Shown here: in pieces, positions 1-14,500 of the stretch
Layout of the letters: each line of letters starts with the position of its first letter
Numbering within the stretch: the first letter of the stretch is position 1
Origin: Rhea pennata
Taxonomy: Eukaryota > Chordata > Aves > Rheiformes > Rheidae
Length of the DNA: 64,000 bases
Assembly: GCF_028389875.1 (NCBI RefSeq)
Contig: NC_084675.1
Location: 23,150,412-23,214,411, forward strand
Direction of reading: 5' to 3'
Notes under the pieces: generated by a model
Database searches by the model: none
Seen by the model: only the letters and a program-made list of their open reading frames with translations
Told to the model about the DNA's origin: nothing
Translations under genes and position numbers: made by a program

Positions 1-230
1 GGACCAGGCGGGGGCGGCAGCAGCCTGGGGACAGGGGGGCACGGGGAGGACGCCAGCCCTGGGGAGCCGTGTCCCCTCGCCCTGCGCATGGGGTGCCGCG
101 GGAAGGGACGGGTGGAGCGCAGCCAGGCAGGGGGGCTCCAGCCGCCTCGCTGCTCCTGTCCCCGGGGAAGCGCCTCCGGCTCCGAGGGGGAGAGGGGACG
201 GCACTGCAGCCATGGCAGACGCAGAGGAGC
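1..230. other. GC-rich flank beyond the COG8 3' end
   Basis: This GC-rich stretch lies past the COG8 polyadenylation signal. Open frames cross it on both strands, but none resembles a known protein and no splice-bounded exon is convincing. The human neighbourhood has PDF and VPS4A near the COG8 3' end. I looked for peptide deformylase motifs (GLSAPQ, EGC, HExxH) and saw none. It may be downstream flank or the end of a neighbour outside the window. Confidence 0.5.
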
Positions 231-236
231 TTTATT
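231..236 (-). terminator. COG8 polyadenylation signal (AATAAA on minus strand)
   Basis: TTTATT on the plus strand reads AATAAA on the minus strand, 213 bases past the COG8 stop. It is the only canonical hexamer seen between the stop and the window edge. Cleavage would fall near 205-220. Confidence 0.65.
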
Positions 237-448
237 ACGTAGTGTCCAGCCCTTCCCAGCGGAAGGAGCTAACAAGACAAGCCGGCACGGAGGGAAACGG
301 CCCCTGTTCAGCCCCGCTACAGCAGACTTTAGCACCGGCAGCCGTGCTAAGCTGCTCCCCTCACCCAGCTCATCCCCCCGGCTGCCTCGGAGTCCAGCGT
401 GCTGTGGCCCACCCGGCTCGCGTGTCCCTGGCGCAGGAGAGCCTGCAG

Positions 449-3079
449 CTAGCTCACGTCCACGGGCTCCGCAGGGCTCTGCTCCGCCAGCACGGCAAGG
501 GGCTGACCGGACGCATCCTCCTCCTGTGCGTGCGGCAGGGCGGCCGGCGAGGGGCTCTCCTGCGCTGGCTCCTCACCCGGCACCAGATCCGCCTCTCGTG
601 CCGGCAGGATGAAGGCCAGGGGCTCCCCGACAGCCCCGGTGTCGAGGCAGCCCAGCCTGCAGAACCGCTGCAGCTGGGTGGCGGGGACGCCTGTGGGAGA
701 GCAGAGGAGAGTCTGCGGTCTGGCGCCAGCACAACTCTCCCGCGAGAAAGAGAGGGAGCACAAGACCGCAAAGGGACGGGCACAGGGTCCCCAGGATGTC
801 TCCAGCTCCTCCCACCAGCTCTCCCCAGAGGAGCACCATGACCAGGAGCCTTACCCAGCGCCTGTGCTATCTGGGCTGGAGGAAAGAGGACCTGGAGGCA
901 GCGGTTAAGGTAGGGGAGCAGATCTTCCAGGAACACGGTGCAGAACTGGACAAAGAGCTCCTGCTCGCGCCCGCTGAAAGCTGCCTCTTCTGCCCGATGA
1001 AAGGCCAGGATTATTTTGGTCACCTGGGGTGAGAGGACAATGATGTCATTAATTCCTTAGTCACATCCCCAGCGCACACAACACAGAATCCAAGACCTGG
1101 AGAGCCCCACGCATCTCAGAGAAAAGAGCCGCTTCTGCTCCATGGTGCCAGGCTCCCAGCCTCGGCCATCCAGACAAATCGGACAGACCGTGAGGAAATT
1201 TTCTTCTGCTCTGTTCTGCCACAGCAAAGCCAAAAGCCCCACGGAGCAAGGCACATCTCTGGCCCTGGCAGTCTCACCTGGCCAAGAGCATCCTCCAGGC
1301 AGGTGGTGACATCCTGGGCCAGGGCCACAGGGCAGCAGAGCCGCAAGTCATTGAAGGCGACAAGGAGGTTGTTCAGGAAGCAGGCAAGGGGCGGGAAGTC
1401 CAGCAGCACCATGGGCGGCTGCAGGGTCCCTGGCTGGGCTGTCGGCACCACCGCTGCAACGGTGCTGCCCAGCACGGCTGGGGCAGAGATGAGCGTGTAG
1501 GAATTCATCTCCTCCTGGAATTTCTCCACAGCCTCCTCAACTGCCTTCCTGAAGGCGCCAATAGTGACGCGCTGGAAGATGGGGGCCAGCTGCCCGCGGA
1601 AGTCAGCGCCCACCCTGCTGAAGGAGAGTCCGAAGTACATGCACTGTCCCAGCAGCGAATCCAGGCGGCCGCCCACCCCACGCTGGAGGTCGCCCTCCAG
1701 CACCTGCAGGAACTCGGAGACCTTCTGCAGCACCCAGCCATGGAAGATGGCCCCCTCATTGAGGGCTGGCTCGTCGGGGGGCAGGAGCGGCTCCTCGTCA
1801 GAGAAGATGGCGCGATACTGCGTGATGATGTCAAAGAGATGGACACGGCAGGCCTCGATAGTCTTGGTGATGTGGAAATAGGGGTCGTCATCTGGGATGG
1901 AGGCCTGGATGGAGCGCAGCCAGGCGTCCCGCGCCTGCAGGAACTTGATGCGCAGCTCGGCCTCCGTGAAGACGTCCATGCGCCGCAGGTAGCCAATGAC
2001 CCGCAGGCAGGCCGGCAGCTGGATGTTGCTGCGTAGCTGCTGGATGAGCTGGTTCAGCATCAGCTGGGTGGACTGGCGGACTTCGTCCACGATACCCTGG
2101 GGACGGGGAGACAGCCTCAGCCACAGGTGCCACGGAGCCGCCGCGGGGCCGGGGCAGAGCGCGGCACACCTGGATCACGGGGATGGCACTGTGCTTCCTC
2201 TCCAGCCGGCGCACGTAGGCAGCGAGCTCCAGCGCCTCCTCGTAGTAGCCGTTGCGGACGCAGGTGTCCATGAGCTGCGGGATCTCCAGGATCTCCAGGA
2301 TCTCCGTGTGCCGGTTCAGCGTCAGGCTGTTCATGCGCCGGCTGCAGGCGATCTCCTCGGCGTCTCGCATGAAGTTCCTGCGGGATCGCAAGGGGATCGA
2401 GGTGAGGGCCCCTCCCCGTGCCAGCACCAGGCTGAAGGCGGACAACTGCCTCACGAGGGCCCCCAGGGCCCCCGCTGCCGACACCGGCCCCCTCTCCTCA
2501 CCCCTGCCCCCAGCTCCAGCGTCGTCCAGGGCCCCTCCCAGCCTCGGTCCCTGCTTCCACCCCGCCCCTCACCGCTGGGTCCCTCCTGCCCCCGTGCCCT
2601 CTCCCAGCGCCCCGGGGGCTCCCCCAGCTTCCCGCCGGGCCTTCCCGGCGCCGGCTCCCGCCTCGCCCGGGGCCCCCCGGCGCGGCCGCGGCCCAGCGCC
2701 GGCCTCCCCCGGCCCCTGCGCGCCCCCAGCGGGGCCCTGCCCGGCCCCCCCCCGGCCCGCACCGGCAGGCCTCCTGGAGGGCAGGCAGCCGGGCGAGCAG
2801 GCTGCCCAGGCGGCGCTCGATGCCGCCGAAGCCGTGGCCGGCGCGGCCGGTGCACTCGGCGGAGCGGATGAAGGCGCGGTAGTGCTCGAAGGCGAGGCGG
2901 CGCGTCTGCGCCCCGACCCGCGCCCGCTCCGCCGCCAGCCGCGCCGGCTCGCGGCCCAGCGCCGCCAGCCCCAGCGCCGCCAGCTCCGCCAGGTACACGG
3001 AGAGCTCGGCGCCGCCGGGCGCCGCCGCGCCGCCCAGCAGCCACGCCAGCAGGCTGGCCTCCTCCGCCGCCGCCGCCAT
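449..3079 (-). CDS. COG8: COG8, conserved oligomeric Golgi complex subunit 8
   Basis: Five coding exons on the minus strand: 3079-2763, 2377-2170, 2096-1278, 1023-855 and 690-449 (stop TAG 451-449). They join in phase to 1,755 nt, 584 aa, slightly shorter than human (about 612). All introns are GT-AG; sizes are 385, 73, 254 and 164 bp. COG8 is a lobe B subunit of the COG tether, which guides retrograde vesicles within the Golgi. The family signature is clear: [20 protein letters not shown] and [20 protein letters not shown] in exon 2, [20 protein letters not shown] and [13 protein letters not shown] in exon 3, and [15 protein letters not shown] in exon 4. The last exon is less conserved and ends in an acidic, Pro/Glu-rich tail. 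The start was chosen at 3079 because [11 protein letters not shown] opens in a good Kozak context (GGCATGG). The frame stays open upstream only through GC-rich NIP7 intron sequence. COG8 shares a divergent promoter with NIP7. Confidence 0.95.
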
Positions 3080-3192
3080 GCCGCCGCCGCTCTGCCCGCC
3101 GCGCCTCGGTGCTCTGCGGCGGCGCTTCCGCTTCCGGGGTCGCAGCCCGGACCGCTTCCGGCTCCGGCGAGGCGTCGCGTGCGCGGGCGGCG
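3080..3192. promoter_or_regulatory. Divergent COG8/NIP7 promoter with three ETS-type sites
   Basis: Only 113 bp separate the two start codons. The spacer is CpG-rich, has no TATA box, and holds three CTTCCG cores (3125-3130, 3131-3137 as CTTCCGG, 3155-3161 as CTTCCGG), the reverse of the ETS/GABP consensus CCGGAAG. This fits a TATA-less bidirectional housekeeping promoter. Transcription starts must lie inside the spacer, so both 5' UTRs are very short. Confidence 0.75.
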
Positions 3193-4682
3193 ATGCGGCC
3201 GCTGACGGAGGCGGAGACGCGCGCGGTGTTCGAGAAACTCGGGAGATAGTGAGGCAGCGGGAGCGGGGGGGACCGGGGGGCAGTGAGGGACCGGGGGGCA
3301 GTGAGGGACCGGGGGGGACCGGGGGGCAGTGAGGGACCGGGACCGGGACCAGAGGGGTCAAGGGGGCAGTGAGGGACCGGGACCGGGGGGGTCTGGGGGA
3401 CAGTGAGGGACCGGGGGGCGGAGATAGTGAGGGACTGGGACCGGGACTGGGGGGGTCCGGGGGGCAGTGAGGGACGGGGACCGAGACGGTCTGGGAGGTG
3501 GGAGACAGTGAGGAACCGGGACTGGGGGAATCTGGGGGAAACCAGGGGGCGGGAGACAGGGACCGGGAGCAGGAGCGGAGGGATCCGGGGGATGGGAGAC
3601 AGTGGGGGGGGTGCCGGTAGATAGGGGGGAGCCGCGGGATGGGGAGCCGCGGAGGGGGGCACCGCGAGTGGGCCTGGGATGGGCTCAGCGGGGCAAGAGG
3701 ACGGGGGAAGCAGGGACGCGCTCCACTGCGACGAGCGGGTCAGCGGGGGCACCGAGGGGCAGCAGAGGGGTTGGGCTGCGCCTCTGGGGGCCTCGGGCTG
3801 GAGAGGGGCCGCCGGAGGGCAGCACCCACGGGGGCGGCGCGCGGCCAGGCGCTCACGGCCTCTCCCCGCAGCATCGGCGAGAACATCCAGCTGCTGGTGG
3901 ACCGGCCCGACGGCACCTACTGCTTCCGCCTGCACCGGGACCGCGTCTACTACGTGAGGTGAGCGGGGCCCCGGAGCGGCGGCGGCGCTGGGGCAGCGTC
4001 GGGCTGGGCAGCCGCGCCAGCGGGTGCCTGCCTGGAGAGCGGCCGCGGGCGCGCGGGGCCCTCCCGGCTCGGGAGCCGCGGCAGCCTGCGCCGTCTCTCC
4101 GCAGCGAGAAGCTGCTGAAGGTGGCCACGAGCGTCCCCCGGGACAGCCTGGTCGCGCTGGGCACCTGCTTCGGGAAGTTCACCAAGACGCAGAAGTTCCG
4201 GCTCAACGTCACGGCCCTGGACTTCCTCGCACCCTACGCCAAGGTGGGACGCGGCGCCGCCGGCCTGGCCCCGCGCGCCCCGGCCCCCGCAGCCCCTCAC
4301 CTCTCTGGGCCTCTCTTGCAGTACAAGGTGTGGGTGAAGCCAGGCTCGGAGCAGTCCTTCCTCTACGGCAACCACGTGCTGAAGTCCGGCCTGGGCCGCA
4401 TCACGGAGAACACGGCCCAGTACCAGGGCGTGGTGGTGTACTCCATGGCTGACATCCCGCTGGTGAGCGGCGGGGGTCAGCCCCGGCGGGCTCCGGTGGT
4501 GGGGACACAGGTGCTGGGGTGGGGAATTCGCTCCATCCTTCTCACTTCTCCTCCATCCGCAGGGATTTGGGGTAGCTGCAAAGTCCACGCAGGACTGCAG
4601 GAAGGTGGACCCCATGGCGATCGTGGTGTTTCACCAGGCTGACGTCGGGGAGTACGTGCGGAGCGAGGACACGCTGACTTAG
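3193..4682 (+). CDS. NIP7: NIP7, 60S ribosome biogenesis factor
   Basis: Five exons: 3193-3248, 3872-3958, 4105-4243, 4322-4462 and 4563-4682 (TAG 4680-4682). The joined length is 543 nt, 180 aa, the same as human. It opens [18 protein letters not shown], then Y, whose codon is split by intron 1. NIP7 is a nucleolar protein that binds pre-rRNA and acts in 27S pre-rRNA processing and 60S assembly. The N-terminal domain (residues 1-90) carries [20 protein letters not shown] and [16 protein letters not shown]. The C-terminal PUA domain (about 95-170) carries [20 protein letters not shown] and [20 protein letters not shown], ending [10 protein letters not shown]. All introns are GT-AG. The donor of exon 1 (ATA|GTGAGG) is unusual only because the same hexamer recurs eight times downstream in intron 1. 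It is head to head with COG8 and tail to tail with TMED6. Confidence 0.97.
3249..3605 (+). repeat. G-rich minisatellite in NIP7 intron 1
   Basis: Degenerate tandem copies of a unit close to GGGGGCAGTGAGGGACCGG (about 19-34 bp spacing) fill the first 350 bp of the intron. The strand is almost free of T apart from the GTGAGG core and carries many G runs with quadruplex potential. GTGAGG occurs at the true donor (3249) and again at 3283, 3301, 3329, 3369, 3403, 3427, 3467 and 3508. The copy at 3427 keeps the wider context GAGATAGTGAGG seen at the exon-1 junction. Confidence 0.85.
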
Positions 4683-4899
4683 GGAGTTGCCCGCTCTGAA
4701 AACATGAGCGATTCTGGGCAGAAGGGACCTTGACCTGTGCAGTCTGCACGCTGCCGGCACGCGGGCAGCAAGGAGCCTGCCCCGAGCGGGGTGGTGGGAG
4801 GCAGCGGCACTGCCCCACGCCTGCCGGGGGGGAGGGGGTTCTGCTGCTGTGACCATGAGTACCTGCTCCCCACAGTGGTAGGTCTGGTGCTGTGATCAT

Positions 4900-4905
4900 A
4901 TAAAG
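4900..4905 (+). terminator. Probable NIP7 polyadenylation signal (TATAAA variant)
   Basis: No AATAAA occurs shortly after the NIP7 stop. TATAAA, a known weaker variant, lies 218 bases past the stop, and a T/GT-rich stretch (about 4910-4945) follows, as expected of a downstream element. Confidence 0.5.
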
Positions 4906-5613
4906 CCATTTCCCTTTCTTGTAAACTGCATTTTGTCTTGTGCAGAGCTGCAGGGGGAGGAATCAGTCCTCAACCTCTGGGCCTGGGGGGAATTATGCTT
5001 TGAGTTAACCTTCCTCAGGTCAGTGTCAGGTGGTGACACACACTGAGTGTGAATGCAGAGGGAAAAAGCACCACGTCAGATGAAGCAGACGGGGTTCATG
5101 GGGGGCACCCCCCATCCTCCACTTTCAGCCCGGCTTTCAGCTGTCCAAGGTGACTGTTGTGCTTCCCCGGAAGGGAGCAGGCAGCTACCTGCAGGGAAGG
5201 ACTTGCTTCCCCTCGGCTCGGAGGAGATGGACTGCAGCCAGTGCGCTCCAGTTTTGCCAGAGAGGTGGTTATAGCATTTCTAATAGAAAAGGCAAGTTAA
5301 GACTCGGTCTTTAAAGGGTAACAGGGATGTAACAAAACAGTTCCCAACAACCACAAAGTTAAGGCAATTACTTCAAACTTTTTTTCCTCCAAAATGATAG
5401 CAGTAGAGACAGGGCTAGAGCCGAGGGCAGGAGCCCAGAGAGTTCTGTGTGTCCAGCTGCACTGTCTCCTTCCCAAGACAGGATCTGGTCCCCCCCTCCC
5501 CAACCTGCAGTGGCAGGGCGGCTGCTGTGAAGGTGCAGAGGAGCAGCTCGGTTCCCGGTTGCTGCAGGCAGAGGCAGGCCAGGCGCTGGCGCTGCCGGCT
5601 GTGCTCGGAGCCC
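4906..5613. other. NIP7-TMED6 tail-to-tail spacer and TMED6 3' UTR
   Basis: The two stop codons are 931 bp apart. The right part must hold the TMED6 3' UTR on the minus strand. I saw no minus-strand AATAAA or ATTAAA between 5270 and 5613, so the TMED6 end is undefined. No further gene is seen. Confidence 0.5.
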
Positions 5614-10684
<5,071 letters not shown>

Positions 10685-10690
10685 TTTATT
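10685..10690 (-). terminator. TERF2 polyadenylation signal (AATAAA on minus strand)
   Basis: TTTATT on the plus strand is AATAAA on the minus strand, 846 bases past the TERF2 stop, giving a 3' UTR of about 0.85-0.9 kb. The UTR carries a 16-base T run in the sense strand (10835-10850). Confidence 0.6.
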
Positions 10691-11535
10691 TCACAGGCCA
10701 TTCAGACATGGACTCCAAATTTGGCACAAAGTTGGAAAGGCAACAAACACAGTGCCCTCAGAGTTCATACACTTACAGGAAGTGCACAGGAGAAAAGTGT
10801 TACCAGAAAGCAAAAATTCCTTTAAGACAGGATTAAAAAAAAAAAAAAAATCCTTAAACATTGGAACTTTCAGTGTGGGAACAACCAATACTTAAGTACT
10901 GAAACAAAAAAATACATGTTAAAGCCTTAAGAATCTCAGGGGGAGGGAGATATTCCCACTTGCAAACTATACAAAGCAGAGAGAAATGTAAAAAACCAAA
11001 GCAGATCATCTTGTCTAAATTTCTTCTCCACAGAACCTCTAGGACTATGTGCTCTCTCCCCAGAGAAACTGGGCGCAAGTAGACAAAGCCTATGAGAGAA
11101 AAGATTCACATCACAAATTGTTTAAGACAAAATAAAATACATTAAAAATAGTCACCAATCTCAAAGCATCTCAGTAGAAAAAAAAAAGTCATTTTAGTAG
11201 CCCATGAGGTTGAAATTCATTCTGCAACGGCTGCAGGTGCCAGGTGGAAGAGGAGGTCTCCAGGCCATTTCTGAGAAAGTACAACTCAGGCTGCATAGCT
11301 TCTGCCAGCTGCAGAAGATCTAAACTTTGCAGCTACCACTAGAAAGACAAAGTGCTTTAATTCTTGTCAAAAGTGGTTTCTGTCTGCTGCAGCATTCTCT
11401 AGTACCAAGTAGTCATGCTGTCCCCATCACCCATCAGGGAAGAGCACTGAAACCTCACTGCTATTATTGCTCTGGTCCATCTTTCAAAGGAAAAGTAAGA
11501 ATATTTTTGCATCGAAGGTCCCTTGGCTTCTACTT

Positions 11536-14500
11536 TTAGAGGATTCCCAGCTTTTTCATGGTCCGCCAGCGATCCTTGATCATCACTGCTGTACGGTTCT
11601 GGAAGGGGTATTTTTGGCAAATGGACTTCCATCTCCCTTCACCAAACTTCTTCACTCCTTCTTTGATCCACTCACTTTCCTGTATTGTCCATTTCTACAA
11701 AAGAACAGGTAAGTCATGTTCTGTGATCAACACAGTACAGTTTCAGGAAGGAGCTGCATTTGGCTGAGAAACTGCACTATACTCTTTTCTTCTCCCTAGC
11801 GTATTATCTATCTTTCACTCTATGATCTGTTCTAGTAACATGGAGAAAAGGCAGAGATTCAAAAGCATACCCAGCCTTCAATGTTACAAATAAGGAAAAT
11901 GCTAAGCTCGAACACAATTTCAGAAGTAGTTCTGCTTCCCAAAGCACAATGCTGGTTACATGAGAGAGGAATTACCCCTCGATGCAAGAGCAATCATCAG
12001 AGGTATGAAGCACTCACTGCTTATATCCTCTGTAACAGCACACAAGTAGTGATAAAGAATCTGCAAGTTCAGCTCTGCAGTCCCCCTGAATTTTTGTACT
12101 GAGACTAGACAAAAATTGAAGAGAGTGATTCTTAGTGAACAAAGTGCCACATTGTGTGCAGCAGCACAAAAAGCAAGCAGCTGCTTAGGTACAACCAAGA
12201 GAAAGGGAGTTATTAGAAGCACCTGATTTTGGAGCTCTTGGAAGGTAACACCTGCCACACACACACCTCACCCAAACAAGAACCTCTCCAGTGCTTGGAG
12301 GAACACAGCAGCTCTAGTTCCAAGCCATGTGCATCAAGGAAAAGGGATGTTTCTCAAGTACCAGTGCCAGGCACGTGGGTGGCACACAGCTTTAGCCAAC
12401 TATCAAACCATTCTGGTTCCAGCAGAGAAACTCAAGCCCACTCTGTGAATACAAAGTCCTGCACAGCTCAGATCAAACCTGGAGGTTGTAAGCACTTACC
12501 TCAGTAAATATCACTCTTCAGCACAGTGGCTTGCGCTTTCTTTGAAGTGCAGCAGCAGCTTGCACTGCTCTAGTGAACTGTATGTTGCTAAGGAGGAAGT
12601 CTGTGCTTCAAAAGAGTCTCCTCACCAATTGATCTCAAATTAGCTGGCAGTATGCTCTGCTATAGACTATGTTCTAATTTCAGACTTAGAGAGAATTTAG
12701 GGGTTCTACATTACCTGCTTCTTGGAACCAAAGACCGTAGAGTTGTGGCTGTTTGTCTCAAGCAATGCTGAAAAACAAACCAAGCGGGTTACATTTCACC
12801 ATAGGTCTCCTTGAGAGACTGCCTTTGGCTTACCTGCAGGACTTGGCAAGTAGCTACTACAAAAACATCCTGTGAGAACAAAACCAAATTCCTTTATCCC
12901 CTCCTTTTCTGCAGTTACAGCATACACAGCCTTTCTGTTTCAAGACATTAATTGCCTTGCCATTAACGGACTCAAAAAGGATCAATTTTGTTTTAAAGTA
13001 GCTAGTATGTTGAGGAGAATGGGGGCCATCCAGAAAGCAGCTACGCTGTACGTTGAAGCTGGAATTAAATATTCCAGAGCCTTGTGTACTTTTCACCAGC
13101 AGTGCCAGCTAAGCTGTGAATGCAGCTGTAAAGGGAACTGGATTAGAAATCTGGTCTGTCTGAAGAGGCAAGGTTAACCTTTATTTCATGGCAGTAAAAG
13201 TGGGAATCGGGAAAGCTGTAGTTCTGATAATTACATCTTACAAGTTAAGGATAATTATCCTGAAACTTGAGCAGGAGTTCTTGGCATGCATTTCAGATTA
13301 GAGGTACAACCATTTTCTTGGGCTTTTAGTATTTCTAGTTTCAAAATCCAGTCACACCGAAAGTAGCAAGACATCTGTGAACAAGCCACAAAGCCAAGGT
13401 TATCAGCTATCACTTGCAACAGGGATTCTGTTCTTACCTGCATCTGAGAATAGATCATCCTCCTCACTCCAAACATCTTTTTCTTCTTCAGCAAATGAGC
13501 TGTTCCACATTGCTTTGCGGGGCCTGAAAGCAAGCAAGCATTTATTTCAGCTGCTAGCTAGGGATAATTTTGTTCTAGGGAGTTAAACAATAACCTGAAA
13601 GGCTCACAGAAAAACTTGCTACTACATACAGACCAGGTGGGATGCAGGGCCACCTCAATCACAGCAGACAGGCCTATGAGCGTGCAGCACGAAGAAACAT
13701 AGCAGCTTGTCTAGCCATAAAGCAATACACACGTGCCACCCCCTGCATTCCCCTCAGGCAGGGCACTAATCCTTAAGAGTCCCTAACTGAAGGTAGCGCG
13801 CATCACATTCTCAAATACGAATGCCATATTGTATTTTGTGATCAGTATTTACAAAAACATATCCGAGATTAACTACACAATTAAACAGTCACAGCAAACA
13901 AAAACACCTAGACTACCCTGACCTTTGTCTATGGCATGAACTTGAAAATAGCTCAGGGCAGAAGCCCTGTGCATTCTCAAGAAGCATTTAATTCTTATAA
14001 TTTTACTGCTAACACTGCTGAGGTCAACTGAGCTACAGTGGCATCTTACTGAGATCAAGTGCTTAATGCATCACTTGTTCACTCTAGCACAATCCTGGGA
14101 GATGAAATTAGATGCATTAAAGATACTTTAAAAAGTTTGCCCTTAGCTACCATAAGTGATTTCAGTTATATCATATATGATTAGAGCAAAAAGTTCTCTA
14201 TTCTTACTTAGAAAGTTGCACTTAAGCTCCTTTCTTGCATGTAAATATTCAAGAACAAGTCATCACCAGAGGTGCACATAATCATTACAGCTTTCCAGAA
14301 AGATGTCTATCATAAGCAACCATCACTATCAAGAAGACCTGCATTTAAAGGCTACAACCAGACAAAGCAGCCATACAAGAGGCCCCGATAATAAAATCAT
14401 GTTTCCAGGTGCACTGGGAACTGTTCCACACGGCTGCCAAGCCTGACGCTTGAGAACTGCTCAGGCCAGTACCAGACTGGTCACATCAGCCCCACTCCAG

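Noticed and set aside
1-230. PDF (peptide deformylase) next to the COG8 end, as in human
   Set aside because: No deformylase motif is visible on either strand; it may lie outside the window or be absent.
2451-3935. Long minus-strand open frame (494 codons) over the COG8/NIP7 promoter and NIP7 intron 1
   Set aside because: It is a by-product of GC-rich, repeat-rich sequence (Pro/Ser/Arg repeats) and antisense to NIP7 exons; only the COG8 exon-1 part, in another frame, is real.
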